Assembly: GCA_028822155.1 (NCBI GenBank)
Contig: JAPKEJ010000011.1
Span: 1-55,221, forward strand
DNA: 55,221 bases
DNA from: Porticoccaceae bacterium
GTDB taxonomy: Bacteria > Pseudomonadota > Gammaproteobacteria > Pseudomonadales > Porticoccaceae
Direction of reading: 5' to 3'
Below the pieces are notes generated by a model that worked only from the letters and a program-made list of their open reading frames with translations, ran no database searches and was not told where the DNA came from. The translations under genes and the position numbers were made by a program. Shown piece after piece: positions 35,402 to 45,562 of this stretch (position 1 is the first letter of the stretch; each line of letters starts with the position of its first letter).

Positions 35402-36727
35402 TCACGCGCCAGCTTGAATTTTATTACGCCATACTTTCGTCGTTCGGATCAGGTTTTTCTCATTAATAGTACGCAGCTCCCGATCCTCCATCAGAAGTTT
35501 TCCTGCCACCCAGCTATGGGATACCTGAGGCCCAGAGTTGGTATAAACTAGCAGAGAGGCTGCATTATACAGCGGTTGCTGCCCTACAGAGTCTATTTTT
35601 ATGGCAATCATGTCGGCGTATTTACCTTTCTCTAAGCTTCCTATGTCCTCATCCCAGCCCAGAGCCTTTGCGCCATTGATAGTGGCCATTCTAAGTGCAG
35701 CGTGCGCGTTGAGGCTACTAGCGTCCCCGGATACCCCTTTGGCCAGCAGCGAAGCTGTTTTTAGCTCACTGAATAGATCAAGATCGTTGTTGCTGGCTGC
35801 GCTGTCGGTGCCTATGGCAGCATTGATACCATGATCGATGAGTTTTGATATAGGGCAAAAGCCGCTGGCAAGCTTTAGATTTGATTCTGGACAGTGTATG
35901 ACATGACATTGATGATCCTGCAGCAGGCCGATATCATTATCGGTAATCTGTGTCATATGGACTAGCTGAGTTTGGGGCAGCAATATACCTAGATCATTAA
36001 GTCGTTGTAGCGGCCTCACCCCATATATATCGATAGATTCGAGAACTTCATTGGCCGTTTCATGGCAATGCATGTGTATCGGCATGTCCAGCTCATTGGC
36101 ATAGATGGATATCTTTTTAAGCGCATCATCTGACACGGAGTAGGGAGCGTGTGGTGCGCAAGCAACCTTGATCAGGGGGTGGTCGTTCCAGCGGTCTCGA
36201 AAAGCCAAGCCTTTATGGATATAGTCGTCTGCGTCTTTCCCAAAAGCTGTTGGAAAGTCCAGAACAGTGAACCCGATTTGGCTACGTATTCCAGCATTAC
36301 GCACTTCTTCGGCAATACTGTCTTGAAAGAAATACATATCAGCAAAGCAAGTTGTGCCTGTTTTGATCATCTCTGCGATAGACAGTCGAGTACCGTCGTG
36401 GACGAATTCTTCGGAAACAAAAAGCTTTTCTGCGGGCCATATTTGGTCCTGTAGCCAGGATTCTAAAGCCAAATCATCTGCATAGCCCCGTAACAAGCTC
36501 ATTGCGGCATGACCGTGGCTGTTGACTAAGCCGGGCATAAGAATATGTTGGTCAAGGTGTTTTACTGTGCGGGCCGAAAAGCGTTTGTTAGCGTCTACCT
36601 GTGGGAAAATGCCCAGCACCCGATCTTTGTCCACAGCTAGCGCGCAGTTATGCAATATTTTATTCTCTGGAACGATAGGGATTATCCATTGACAATTGAT
36701 TAATAGGTCTATTTTTATTGGTGTCAT
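35402..36727 (-). CDS. mtaD: TRZ/ATZ-family amidohydrolase (5'-methylthioadenosine/SAH deaminase type)
   Basis: This is a metal-dependent deaminase of the amidohydrolase superfamily. The 441-residue protein has the metal-binding [11 protein letters not shown] motif near residue 70, [18 protein letters not shown] and [14 protein letters not shown] with the final metal aspartate. Members at this locus in Pseudomonas deaminate 5'-methylthioadenosine; other nucleosides are possible. The ATG at 36727 follows AGGAG by about six bases, whereas the frame's first start at 36805 has no support. The ribosome binding site lies inside a near-perfect palindrome (36730-36756), so initiation or transcription may be controlled there. 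Confidence 0.9.
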   Translation of the reverse strand: MTPIKIDLLINCQWIIPIVPENKILHNCALAVDKDRVLGIFPQVDANKRFSARTVKHLDQHILMPGLVNSHGHAAMSLLRGYADDLALESWLQDQIWPAEKLFVSEEFVHDGTRLSIAEMIKTGTTCFADMYFFQDSIAEEVRNAGIRSQIGFTVLDFPTAFGKDADDYIHKGLAFRDRWNDHPLIKVACAPHAPYSVSDDALKKISIYANELDMPIHMHCHETANEVLESIDIYGVRPLQRLNDLGILLPQTQLVHMTQITDNDIGLLQDHQCHVIHCPESNLKLASGFCPISKLIDHGINAAIGTDSAASNNDLDLFSELKTASLLAKGVSGDASSLNAHAALRMATINGAKALGWDEDIGSLEKGKYADMIAIKIDSVGQQPLYNAASLLVYTNSGPQVSHSWVAGKLLMEDRELRTINEKNLIRTTKVWRNKIQAGA

Positions 36728-36729
36728 AG

Positions 36730-36756
36730 ATACTCCTAGTATTTCTACTGGAGTAT
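36730..36756 (-). promoter_or_regulatory. Palindrome/hairpin covering the mtaD ribosome binding site
   Basis: Minus strand: ATACTCCAGTA, loop GAAA, then TACTAGGAGTAT, giving 11 bp with a single bulged A and a GNRA-type tetraloop. It ends two bases before the ATG, and the right arm contains the AGGAG ribosome binding site. A -10-like TATACT (36757-36752) overlaps the left arm, so it could instead be an operator on DNA. Either reading implies a regulatory site; no function has been shown. Confidence 0.55.
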
Positions 36757-36820
36757 ACCGATTTTTTATCCCTAGGAAGAGCGCTGGCGGCAATAAAAGC
36801 GACATTCTGGATGCTAACTA

Positions 36821-36829
36821 TGTTAAAAT
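36821..36829 (+). promoter_or_regulatory. Candidate extended -10 promoter of gyrA
   Basis: TGTTAAAAT fits TGn plus a 5/6 -10 (TAAAAT), 116 bases upstream of gyrA. No convincing -35 at 17 bases. The leader that would follow contains a run of nine T around 36870. Another possible pair nearer the gene (TTGACT at 36913 with TATAAA) has a 19-base spacer and no room for a leader, and was not favoured. Confidence 0.35.
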
Positions 36830-36944
36830 TCGGGTGCTTTAAACGCTGTTTTCTGGGTGTTACAGCTAGTTTTTTTTTGAGTGGTGGGGCCGGGTGTATT
36901 TTGTCTCCAAGTTGACTTCAATAATGCGGAAGTAATTATAAATT

Positions 36945-39536
36945 ATGGGTGATTTAGCCAAAGAAATTGTTCCAGTTAACATTGAGGATGAGCTCAAACA
37001 GTCCTATTTGGATTATGCGATGAGTGTTATCGTCGGTCGAGCTTTGCCAGATGTGCGCGATGGCCTTAAGCCGGTTCATAGGCGAGCATTATTTGCCATG
37101 AGTGAATTGAATAACGACTGGAATAAAGCTTACAAAAAATCTGCTCGTGTTGTGGGTGATGTGATTGGTAAGTATCACCCTCACGGCGATTCTGCTGTAT
37201 ACGAGACTATTGTTCGTATGGCGCAACCATTCTCTCTTCGCTACATGCTGGTTGATGGCCAAGGCAACTTCGGCTCAGTCGATGGTGACTCAGCTGCAGC
37301 CATGAGATACACCGAAATTCGTATGACTAAGATCGCCCATGCTTTGCTGGAGGACTTGGAAAAAGACACTGTTGATTTTGCCCCGAATTATGATGAGACC
37401 GAACAAATACCCGTGGTTATGCCGACTCGAGTGCCTAATTTGTTGGTTAATGGCTCCTCAGGTATTGCGGTAGGGATGGCGACTAATATTCCACCTCATA
37501 ATTTAACTGAGGTGGTCAAAGGGTGTTTGGCTTTAATTGATAATAGCGAGATTACGATTGATGAGCTCATGGAATATATCCCTGGGCCTGATTTTCCTAC
37601 GGGCGCGATCATTAATGGCAAGGCCGGTATTATTCAAGCTTATCGTACGGGCCGTGGGCGTATTTATATGCGCGCTCGAGCCGCCATAGAGATAGATGAG
37701 AAAACTCGCCGAGAGACGATTATTGTTACTGAAATACCCTATCAGTTGAATAAAGCGCGATTGATCGAGCGAATTGCTGAGTTGGTCAAAGAGAAAAAAT
37801 TAGAAGGGATCTCTGAGCTTCGAGATGAATCGGATAAAGATGGTCTGCGCGTGGTTATCGAGCTAAAGCGTGGTGAAATGGGCGAAGTGGTACTGAACAA
37901 TCTTTATGCTCAGACACAGCTGCAGAACGTCTTTGGTATTAACGTTGTAGCCTTGGTTGATGGCCAGCCTAGAATTCTAAATCTCAAGGAAATGTTAGAA
38001 GCTTTTGTTCGGCATCGCCGTGAGGTGGTGACCCGTAGGACTATCTTCTTGTTGCGCAAGGCGCGTGAGCGGGCCCATACCCTAGAAGGTTTTGCTATAG
38101 CGTTGGCCAATATAGACGAAATTATTGTCCTGATTAAGGAATCTTCTACTCCCGCAGATGCTCGAGAGGCAATGATCGCGAGAGGCTGGAATCCGGGCTC
38201 TGTACTACAGATGCTAGATCGGGCTGGGCCAGAAGCAGCGCGCCCTGATTGGTTGGAAGAGCATTTTGGCTTGCGTGATGGGAAGTACTTCCTATCTCCT
38301 GAGCAAGCCAAAGACATTTTAGAGCTTCGGCTACACCGACTGACCGGTATGGAGCACGACAAGATTATCGAGGAATTCGCTGTCAAGCTTGAGGAGATAG
38401 CTGATTACCAGGATATTCTTGGTGATATTACAAGACTAATGACTGTCATTCGTGAAGAGTTGGAAGCAGTGGTCGAAGAGTTTGGTGATGAGCGTAGAAC
38501 AGAGATTATTGAATCTCAGCATGATTTGACAGTCGAGGACTTGATTACTGAAGAAGATCGGGTGGTAACAATTTCCCACGGTGGTTATGCTAAAACTCAA
38601 CCCTTAAGTGATTATCAAGCCCAGCGCCGTGGCGGCATGGGTAAATCAGCTACCGCAGTTAAAGATGAAGATTTTGTTGAGCATTTATTGGTGGCAAGCA
38701 CTCATACTACGATCCTTTGTTTTACGAATTTGGGTAAGGTGTACTGGCTAAAAGTTTATCAAATTCCGGTGGCAGGGCGTAATTCTCGGGGTCGTCCCGT
38801 GGTTAATCTTTTACCCCTGGGCGAGGGCGAGCGCATCAGTTCCATATTACCAGTGGATGAGTATAGCGAAGATAAATTCGTGATTATGGCGACTGCCAAC
38901 GGAACAGTGAAGAAGACCTCCCTTGATCAATACTCGCGACCGCGCAGTGTTGGCTTGCGTGCGGTTGACTTAGTTGAAGGTGATCACTTGGTCGGCACCG
39001 CCATTATTGATGGCAGTCAAGATATCATGTTATTTAGCAGTGAAGGCAAAGCGGTGCGGTTTGCCGAGACTGATGTTCGTGCTATGGGCCGTGTATCTAA
39101 GGGTGTTAGGGGCATGAGGTTACCAGCAGATCATCGGGTTATCTCTATGGTGATCCCGCAGTTAGATGGCTTCCTGTTGACAGTGTGTGATAACGGTTAT
39201 GGCAAGCGCACTAAAGTTGATGAATTTCCTACCAAAGGGCGTGGCGGTAAAGGCATGATTGCTATACAGGCAAGTGAGCGAAATGGGCCGCTAGTAGGTG
39301 CAACCCAATTATTTTCTGGGGACGAAATTATGTTGATTTCTGATCAGGGAACTATGGTTAGAACGCGCGGTGATGAGGTTTCTGTGGTTGGACGTAACAC
39401 CCAGGGTGTTCGTATAATCAGGCTCAAAGAAAATGAGAGTCTAGTGAGTTTGGCAAGAATCGCAGAGCCTGAAGAAGATGATTTTATTGAATCAGAAGCT
39501 GATGATGCAGAGGTTGAAAATTCTACTGCTGACTAG
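36945..39536 (+). CDS. gyrA: DNA gyrase subunit A
   Basis: GyrA is the DNA-breaking subunit of gyrase. The 863-residue protein has the catalytic Tyr122 in MRYTEIRM and the quinolone-determining region [15 protein letters not shown], with Ser83 and Glu87 (E. coli has Asp87). The tower and coiled-coil domains follow, then a C-terminal beta-pinwheel with the GyrA-box QRRGGMG (about 563-569). An acidic tail ends the protein. GGAAG lies before the ATG. It heads the gyrA-pheA-tyrA/aroA-cmk-rpsA-ihfB run and is divergent from mtaD. Confidence 0.98.
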   Translation: MGDLAKEIVPVNIEDELKQSYLDYAMSVIVGRALPDVRDGLKPVHRRALFAMSELNNDWNKAYKKSARVVGDVIGKYHPHGDSAVYETIVRMAQPFSLRYMLVDGQGNFGSVDGDSAAAMRYTEIRMTKIAHALLEDLEKDTVDFAPNYDETEQIPVVMPTRVPNLLVNGSSGIAVGMATNIPPHNLTEVVKGCLALIDNSEITIDELMEYIPGPDFPTGAIINGKAGIIQAYRTGRGRIYMRARAAIEIDEKTRRETIIVTEIPYQLNKARLIERIAELVKEKKLEGISELRDESDKDGLRVVIELKRGEMGEVVLNNLYAQTQLQNVFGINVVALVDGQPRILNLKEMLEAFVRHRREVVTRRTIFLLRKARERAHTLEGFAIALANIDEIIVLIKESSTPADAREAMIARGWNPGSVLQMLDRAGPEAARPDWLEEHFGLRDGKYFLSPEQAKDILELRLHRLTGMEHDKIIEEFAVKLEEIADYQDILGDITRLMTVIREELEAVVEEFGDERRTEIIESQHDLTVEDLITEEDRVVTISHGGYAKTQPLSDYQAQRRGGMGKSATAVKDEDFVEHLLVASTHTTILCFTNLGKVYWLKVYQIPVAGRNSRGRPVVNLLPLGEGERISSILPVDEYSEDKFVIMATANGTVKKTSLDQYSRPRSVGLRAVDLVEGDHLVGTAIIDGSQDIMLFSSEGKAVRFAETDVRAMGRVSKGVRGMRLPADHRVISMVIPQLDGFLLTVCDNGYGKRTKVDEFPTKGRGGKGMIAIQASERNGPLVGATQLFSGDEIMLISDQGTMVRTRGDEVSVVGRNTQGVRIIRLKENESLVSLARIAEPEEDDFIESEADDAEVENSTAD

Positions 39537-39561
39537 ACTGAAAAGATTTGAAAGGTGAAAT

Positions 39562-40647
39562 ATGTCTGAAGAAAATGAATTGCTGTCGCTTAGGGATAAA
39601 ATTGACGCCTTAGACCTCGAGATCATGGAGAAAATAAGCCTACGTGCGGATTGTGCGAAACAGGTTGCTCAGATTAAAAAAATTCAAGGTGACACTGTCT
39701 ATTATAAGCCTGAGCGCGAGGCCCAGGTTCTTCGGCATATTATGGAGGCCAATAGTGGGCCTCTCAACAACGAAGATATGGCAAGGTTGTTTCGTCAGAT
39801 CATGTCAGCCTGCCTTGCTCTGGAGAAGCCGATTAGAGTGGCCTTTTTGGGCCCTGAGGGGACATTTACTCAAGAGGCAGCGCTTAAGCATTTTGGTGAT
39901 GGGGCAATTAGTGTTCCTAAAGCGGCGATCGATGAGGTATTTAGAGAGGTTCTTGCAGGCGCCTGTAATTATGGTGTGGTACCCGTAGAGAACTCTACAG
40001 AAGGTGTTATTAGTCATACCCTTGATAGCTTTATGGATTCTTCCATCAAAATCTGTGGCGAAGTGGAGTTACGCATTCATCAGCATTTTATGATTGGTGG
40101 AAATACGAAGTCAGAAAATATTACACGAGTCTATTCCCATGCTCAGTCGCTGGCACAATGTCGGCAGTGGCTAAATTCTAACTACCCAAATATCGAGCGG
40201 ATAGCGGTAAGCAGTAATGCTGAAGCGGCAAAACGCGTGCAAGGTGAGTGGAATTCGGCGGCCATTGCAGGTGATATGTCTTGTGAGCTTTTTAAATTAG
40301 AAAAGATTTGGGAAAAAATTGAAGACCGACCTGACAACTCAACGCGTTTTCTTATAATTGGTGGAGAGTCAGTGCCTCCAAGTGGTGACGATAGAACGTC
40401 TATCGTTGTGTCGGTCAAGAATCAGCCTGGTGCCCTGCACAATCTTATTGAGCCATTCCGGCGCAATAATGTCGATATGACACGTCTTGAATCTCGGCCA
40501 TCGCGCAGTAGTAAATGGTCCTATATCTTCTTTATTGATTTTGTTGGGCATACTGAAGACGCTGCAGTTGCGAAAGTACTGACTGAATTGGCTACTGATG
40601 TCGTCGATCTTCGGGTGCTCGGGTCCTATCCAAGAGCTGTTCTATAG
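39562..40647 (+). CDS. pheA: Bifunctional chorismate mutase / prephenate dehydratase PheA
   Basis: PheA makes phenylpyruvate from chorismate. The 361-residue protein has an AroQ-type chorismate mutase domain (1-90), a prephenate dehydratase domain (about 92-270, with PVENSTEG at 141-148 and the catalytic TRF at 261-263) and a C-terminal ACT domain. The ACT domain carries the phenylalanine-binding GALH (290-293) and ESRP (310-313) motifs, so feedback inhibition by phenylalanine is expected. In Pseudomonas serC lies between gyrA and pheA; here the gap is 25 bases. Confidence 0.97.
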   Translation: MSEENELLSLRDKIDALDLEIMEKISLRADCAKQVAQIKKIQGDTVYYKPEREAQVLRHIMEANSGPLNNEDMARLFRQIMSACLALEKPIRVAFLGPEGTFTQEAALKHFGDGAISVPKAAIDEVFREVLAGACNYGVVPVENSTEGVISHTLDSFMDSSIKICGEVELRIHQHFMIGGNTKSENITRVYSHAQSLAQCRQWLNSNYPNIERIAVSSNAEAAKRVQGEWNSAAIAGDMSCELFKLEKIWEKIEDRPDNSTRFLIIGGESVPPSGDDRTSIVVSVKNQPGALHNLIEPFRRNNVDMTRLESRPSRSSKWSYIFFIDFVGHTEDAAVAKVLTELATDVVDLRVLGSYPRAVL

Positions 40648-40700
40648 CCGAATCAAGCTACACTGAAGGTAGCGAAAATGACTCATAGTTGGGCACTTGC

Positions 40701-42947
40701 ATGTTAAATAAGACGGTAAATTCGAAGCCAGCTATTAATCGACTGGTGATCATAGGTCTAGGCTTGATCGGTTCCAGTCTCGCTGCAGCTGCAAAACAAT
40801 TAGGTCTGGCAGAAACAGTCGTCGGAATTTCAAGACGAAGCTCTACTCTAGAGTTGGCTTTAGAGCGAGGAATTATTGATCAAGCCTGTGAAAGTCTCAA
40901 AGCAATATCGAGTGATTTAGGTCCTGGAGATATAGTGGTTATCGGTGTCCCGACGCTTACCGTGCCCGCTGTGCTGAAGGACTGTCATGAGTTACTCAAT
41001 AGCCAGGTGACAATTACTGACGTTGCAAGCGTTAAAGGCAGTGTCGTTGACGCGGCAGCTCAAATTTATGGGAAATTGCCGAGTCAGTTTGTACCAGGCC
41101 ATCCTATTGCGGGATCAGAAAAAAGTGGAGTCACTGCGGCAGACAGCAGCCTTTTTAAAGATCACAGGGTTATTTTAACCCCAACTGAGACTACCAAACC
41201 TTTACATTTCGACGCCGTTTCCAACCTTTGGATAGGTGTTGGTGCTGTTGTGTCATCTATGGCTGCGGAGGAGCATGATGAAATTCTTGCAGCAACCAGC
41301 CATCTTCCGCACTTTTTAGCTTATTCTTTAGTCGATACGTTGGCTTCAATGGAGGATAAACGAGAGATTTTCCGTTATGCCGCTGGAGGTTTTCGTGACT
41401 TTACCCGCATAGCAGCAAGTGATCCCGTGATGTGGAGAGATATTGCGTTGGCTAATCGAACATCTATACTCAGCACTCTTGACCATGTTATGGAGAACTT
41501 TCAAGACTTACGTAACGCTATCGATAGTGGTGATGAGCAATATTTGATGGACGTGTTTACTCGCGCTCGTGATGCGCGAATTCATTTTGGGAAATTACTT
41601 GAGAATAAATCACTGCAGGGATCAATGACTGAAAAAATTATCAATTACCAAATTTCACCGGGTGGCCACGCTAGAGGTATAGTGAGAGTTCCCGGGGATA
41701 AGTCAATGTCCCACCGGTCAATTATGCTTGGGTCATTGGCAACTGGAATGACTGAGGTAACGGGGTTTCTAGAGGGGGAAGACAGCCTGGCGACGCTCCA
41801 GGCATTCAGAGATATGGGAGTGACTATTGAGGGTCCAGATGAGGGCCGAGTGGTCATCCATGGTGTTGGTCTGCATGGTCTTAAGGCGCCCACCAAAGCG
41901 TTGTATATGGGGAATTCGGGCACCTCAATTAGATTGCTTAGCGGGCTATTGGCGGGACAATCATTCGACTCTGAGTTGACTGGAGATCTTTCGTTATCTG
42001 GACGCCCTATGGGCCGCGTTGCAAATCCTCTGGCGTTGATGGGAGCAAAAATTGAAACTGCCGAAGGCGGTACTCCTCCACTAAAGATTAAGGGCGGACA
42101 GACGTTACTACCGATCCATTATGATATGCCCATTGCAAGCGCTCAGGTAAAATCTTGCGTCCTGTTGGCGGGTCTTTATGTTGATGGTGAGACCTCTGTG
42201 AGTGAGCCTGCACCGACACGAGATCATACTGAGAGAATGCTTAATGGCTTTGGCTATCGGGTTGATGTTGCGGATAGTGTGGCTAAATTAAAGGGTGGCG
42301 GTGAGTTGAGTGCGGCACGCATTGATGTGCCTGCGGATATATCTTCTGCGGCCTTCTTTATGGTTGCCGCAGCTATTACGCCAAATTCAGACATTACTCT
42401 ACTACATGTTGGTATCAATCCAACACGCATAGGAGTGATTAATATCTTGCGGCAGATGGGCGCCAAGATCACCTTATCCCATGAAAGGGATATCGGTGGT
42501 GAACCCGTTGCCGACATTCGTGTTGAATATGCTGAATTGAAAGGCATCACCATTCCGGAAGATCAGGTTCCATTGGCAATCGATGAGTTCCCTATATTGT
42601 TCATTGCAGCCGCCTGTGCTGAGGGTATTACCATGCTAACCGGCGCCGAAGAATTGAGGGTAAAAGAAAGTGACCGGATTCAAAGTATGGCCGACGGCTT
42701 AAATACTCTTGGTATTGACGCGCAAGCCACTGAAGATGGCATTAGGATTGTCGGTGGAAAATTGGGTTCAGGTCGTATTGTTAGTCATCATGACCACAGA
42801 ATTGCAATGGCATTCGCTGTTGCCGGCTTAAGGGCTACTGGGGATATTATTATTGAAGGTTGTAACAATGTAGCAACTTCCTTCCCTAATTTTATAGCGG
42901 CCGCCGAAAGCGTGGGACTAAGTATCAGTGTTGAGATTATTGAATGA
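40701..42947 (+). CDS. Fused prephenate dehydrogenase / 3-phosphoshikimate 1-carboxyvinyltransferase (TyrA-AroA)
   Basis: This two-domain enzyme covers a late tyrosine step and EPSP synthesis. Counted from the chosen start (748 residues), the TyrA part (about 10-300) has the NAD-binding GLGLIG (19-24) and GHPIAGSEKSG (133-143). The EPSP synthase part (about 318-748) starts at SPGGHARGIVRVPGDKSMSHR (abbreviated: PGDKSMSHR at 331-339) and has MGNSGTSIRLL and RDHTERML. The same fusion is known in Pseudomonas. An upstream in-frame TTG at 40689 is less likely than the ATG at 40701; neither has a clear ribosome binding site. It overlaps cmk by four bases. Confidence 0.95.
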   Translation: MLNKTVNSKPAINRLVIIGLGLIGSSLAAAAKQLGLAETVVGISRRSSTLELALERGIIDQACESLKAISSDLGPGDIVVIGVPTLTVPAVLKDCHELLNSQVTITDVASVKGSVVDAAAQIYGKLPSQFVPGHPIAGSEKSGVTAADSSLFKDHRVILTPTETTKPLHFDAVSNLWIGVGAVVSSMAAEEHDEILAATSHLPHFLAYSLVDTLASMEDKREIFRYAAGGFRDFTRIAASDPVMWRDIALANRTSILSTLDHVMENFQDLRNAIDSGDEQYLMDVFTRARDARIHFGKLLENKSLQGSMTEKIINYQISPGGHARGIVRVPGDKSMSHRSIMLGSLATGMTEVTGFLEGEDSLATLQAFRDMGVTIEGPDEGRVVIHGVGLHGLKAPTKALYMGNSGTSIRLLSGLLAGQSFDSELTGDLSLSGRPMGRVANPLALMGAKIETAEGGTPPLKIKGGQTLLPIHYDMPIASAQVKSCVLLAGLYVDGETSVSEPAPTRDHTERMLNGFGYRVDVADSVAKLKGGGELSAARIDVPADISSAAFFMVAAAITPNSDITLLHVGINPTRIGVINILRQMGAKITLSHERDIGGEPVADIRVEYAELKGITIPEDQVPLAIDEFPILFIAAACAEGITMLTGAEELRVKESDRIQSMADGLNTLGIDAQATEDGIRIVGGKLGSGRIVSHHDHRIAMAFAVAGLRATGDIIIEGCNNVATSFPNFIAAAESVGLSISVEIIE

Positions 42948-43606
42948 CTAAAATTATTACGATCGATGGGCCAAGTGGATCAGGAAAAGGATCCGTCAGC
43001 CGACTGCTGGCTAAAACATTAGGTTTTAGCTATCTTGATAGCGGTGCGCTGTATCGCCTTCTAAGTATCGCAGCCTCTAGACATCAGGTTGTTAGTAATA
43101 ATCAGAAAGGCCTAAAGAGTTTGGCCGAGCATATGGATATTCGCTTTGAGACAGACGACGAAGGAGGACTAATAGCCTTGCTTGAGGGAGAGGACGTTAC
43201 TCTAGAAATGCGTACCGAAAACACAGGCGAACTGGCATCCAAAATTGCAGGCCATAGCGACGTTAGAAGTGCCTTACTCAAACGCCAAAGGTTGTTTGCT
43301 ACAGGCGAGGGCTTGGTAGCTGATGGTCGTGATATGGGAACAGTTATATTTCCAGCTGCAGATCTTAAAATTTATTTAACGGCGAGCATTGATGAACGCG
43401 CCAGAAGACGCTACAAAGAGTTGCTTGAGAAGGGTGAAGATGTTAGTCTGCGCGCCCTTGCAGAACAGGTTCGAGCAAGGGATGAGAGAGACATGAGTAG
43501 GGATGTATCGCCATTGGTTCCCGCAGAGGACGCCATTGAGCTAGATACTTCCAATCTGTCTATTGAAGAAGTATTGGAAACTATTTTAGATTTTAAGCGT
43601 TTCTAA
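42944..43606 (+). CDS. cmk: Cytidylate kinase
   Basis: Cmk phosphorylates CMP and dCMP. The 220-residue protein has the P-loop IDGPSGSGKGSVSRLLA (about 5-21), the CMP-binding YLDSGALYR segment, VADGRDMGTVIFP and the RARDERDMSRDVSPLVPA lid region. Its ATG overlaps the aroA stop by four bases. The cmk-rpsA pair is conserved through most gammaproteobacteria, and cmk transcripts commonly read into rpsA. Confidence 0.97.
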   Translation: MTKIITIDGPSGSGKGSVSRLLAKTLGFSYLDSGALYRLLSIAASRHQVVSNNQKGLKSLAEHMDIRFETDDEGGLIALLEGEDVTLEMRTENTGELASKIAGHSDVRSALLKRQRLFATGEGLVADGRDMGTVIFPAADLKIYLTASIDERARRRYKELLEKGEDVSLRALAEQVRARDERDMSRDVSPLVPAEDAIELDTSNLSIEEVLETILDFKRF

Positions 43607-43697
43607 TAATAACGGGCAATTTAGCAGTCGCCAGCAGTTACTGCCGAAAGCCTTAATTTTAATTGACCCGCAGTACTGGCATTGCGGAAAAAAGAGT

Positions 43698-43720
43698 ACA
43701 GCGCCGCTTTAAGCAGCTGT
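43698..43720 (+). promoter_or_regulatory. Stem-loop in the rpsA leader
   Basis: ACAGCGC (43698-43704) pairs with GC-A-GCTGT (43713-43720), a 7-bp stem with one bulge and an 8-base loop, 27 bases before the rpsA ATG. No Shine-Dalgarno is visible before the ATG. E. coli rpsA likewise lacks a good Shine-Dalgarno and uses leader hairpins for high translation and autorepression by S1; a similar role here is inferred. Confidence 0.45.
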
Positions 43721-43747
43721 CACTCTGTCATTATTTGGGTATATCCA

Positions 43748-45427
43748 ATGACCGAAAGTTTCCAAGACCTATTTGAAGAAAGCCTTAAAACCGTTGAAAT
43801 GAATCCCGGTGCCATTATTACTGGCGTTGTTATCGATATCGATAAAGACTGGGTAACAGTTCACGCTGGATTGAAGTCCGAGGGTGTGATTCCGCTAGAC
43901 CAATTTTATGATGAGCAAGGTAAACTTGAAGTCGCTATTGGCGATGAAGTACAGGTTGCTCTAGAAGCTGTTGAAGATGGTTTCGGCGCGACTAAACTTT
44001 CTCGTGAAAAAGCACGTAGAGCTGAATCCTGGATCGATCTTGAAGCGGCACATAAAGCCGATGAAGTTGTGATCGGTGTCATCAGTGGTAAAGTTAAAGG
44101 TGGTTTCACTGTCGATGTTCGTGGCTTAAGAGCCTTCCTACCGGGTTCATTGGTAGATGTACGTCCACTGCGTGAAATCACACATCTTGAAAATATTGAT
44201 TTAGAATTCAAGGTTATTAAGTTGGACGCTAAGCGTAACAACGTTGTTGTAAGCCGACGTGCTGTTATGGAAAGCGCTAACTCAGCAGAGCGTGATGAGC
44301 TGTTGGCCAATCTAGAGGAAGGGTCGTCGTTGAAGGGTGTGATTAAAAACCTTACCGATTATGGCGCCTTTGTTGATTTAGGAGGCATTGATGGCCTACT
44401 CCACATTACCGATATGTCATGGAAGCGTATTAAACATCCTTCTGAGATGATCAATGTTGGCGATGAGATTGACGTTAAAGTTCTCAAGTTTGATCGTGAG
44501 CGTAATCGTGTATCTCTTGGCATGAAGCAGATGGGCGAAGATCCTTGGGGAGACATTAAAGGTCGTTATCCTGAAGGCGCTCGCGTCAAAGCGAAGATCA
44601 CTAATCTTACTGATTATGGTTGTTTTGCTGAGCTTGAAGATGGTGTTGAAGGATTGGTTCACGTTTCTGAAATGGATTGGACTAACAAAAATGTTCACCC
44701 ATCTAAGATTGTCGATCTTGGACAAGAAGTTGAAGTTATGGTTCTCGATATTGATGAAGAACGTAGACGTATATCTCTGGGTATTAAGCAGTGCTTTACT
44801 AACCCTTGGGATGACTTCGCTACAACAATGACCAAAGGTGACAAGATCTCAGGTAGCATCAAATCAATTACAGACTTTGGTATTTTTATTGGCTTAGATG
44901 GAGGCATTGACGGTTTAGTGCATCTTTCTGATATTTCTTGGAACGAAACTGGTGAAGAAGCCGTTCGTAACTATAAGAAGGGCGATGACGTTGAAACGGT
45001 TGTGTTGAGTATCGATGCAGAGCGTGAGCGCATTTCTCTTGGTATTAAACAAATGTCAGATGATCCATTCAATAATTATGTGGACCAAAATGACAAGGGT
45101 GCGATTGTTACTGGTACAGTCAAAGAAGTCGATGCTAAAGGCGCTGTGATCATTCTAGCTGAGAATATTGAAGCGACTCTGAAGAGCTCTGAATTGTCTC
45201 GAGAGAAGATAGATGATGCACGACACGAACTAGCAGTCGGAGCAGAAGTCGAAGCTAAGATTATCAATGTTGACCGCAAGAACAGGGTTATCAATCTGTC
45301 GATTAAGGCAAAAGACGTATCTGAAGAGAAGGCTGCAGTTAAAGCGCATCGAAGCACTACAGTAGAAAAAGTAGCTGCTTCGCCGGCCACTATTGGCGAT
45401 CTTATTAAGGCGCAGATGGATAAGTAA
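43748..45427 (+). CDS. rpsA: 30S ribosomal protein bS1
   Basis: S1 binds mRNA upstream of the start codon and unfolds it for initiation. The 559-residue protein has six S1 repeats: two degenerate N-terminal ones (ribosome binding) and four typical ones, recognisable by repeated [36 protein letters not shown] and RISLGIKQ units. The ATG at 43748 gives the conserved [13 protein letters not shown]; the frame extends 22 codons upstream without support. A strong terminator follows 16 bases after the stop. Confidence 0.98.
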   Translation: MTESFQDLFEESLKTVEMNPGAIITGVVIDIDKDWVTVHAGLKSEGVIPLDQFYDEQGKLEVAIGDEVQVALEAVEDGFGATKLSREKARRAESWIDLEAAHKADEVVIGVISGKVKGGFTVDVRGLRAFLPGSLVDVRPLREITHLENIDLEFKVIKLDAKRNNVVVSRRAVMESANSAERDELLANLEEGSSLKGVIKNLTDYGAFVDLGGIDGLLHITDMSWKRIKHPSEMINVGDEIDVKVLKFDRERNRVSLGMKQMGEDPWGDIKGRYPEGARVKAKITNLTDYGCFAELEDGVEGLVHVSEMDWTNKNVHPSKIVDLGQEVEVMVLDIDEERRRISLGIKQCFTNPWDDFATTMTKGDKISGSIKSITDFGIFIGLDGGIDGLVHLSDISWNETGEEAVRNYKKGDDVETVVLSIDAERERISLGIKQMSDDPFNNYVDQNDKGAIVTGTVKEVDAKGAVIILAENIEATLKSSELSREKIDDARHELAVGAEVEAKIINVDRKNRVINLSIKAKDVSEEKAAVKAHRSTTVEKVAASPATIGDLIKAQMDK

Positions 45428-45442
45428 TTAGCTGTTTTGATT

Positions 45443-45472
45443 AAAAGGGTGGCTCTGCCACCCTTTTTTTTA
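45443..45472 (+). terminator. Strong intrinsic terminator after rpsA
   Basis: AAAAGGGTGGC and GCCACCCTTTT form an 11-bp perfect stem with a TCT loop, followed by a T-run of eight in all. It should end the gyrA-to-rpsA transcripts before the ihfB promoter. Confidence 0.93.
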
Positions 45473-45491
45473 GCAAAATTCTATTTTTTAC

Positions 45492-45519
45492 TTGAATAAT
45501 TCTAAAACTTCAATAAAAT
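45492..45519 (+). promoter_or_regulatory. Candidate sigma-70 promoter of ihfB
   Basis: TTGAAT (45492-45497), a 16-base spacer and TAAAAT (45514-45519) lie downstream of the rpsA terminator and 43 bases before ihfB, in AT-rich DNA. Confidence 0.5.
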
Positions 45520-45562
45520 CAAAGACTAATAATTCAGCCCTTAACATAGAATAACTTTAAGA

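Noticed and set aside
36913-36940. TTGACT with TATAAA as the gyrA promoter
   Set aside because: The spacer is 19 bases and transcription would begin at or inside the gyrA start codon.
37910-38386. 158-codon open frame opposite gyrA
   Set aside because: Serine- and arginine-rich mirror of the gyrA coiled-coil region with no independent evidence.
39644-39988. 114-codon same-strand frame inside pheA
   Set aside because: Out-of-frame reading through two conserved domains of PheA; overlapping coding is not supported.
43663-43691. TTGACC as a -35 box for an rpsA promoter
   Set aside because: No -10-like hexamer lies 15-19 bases downstream.
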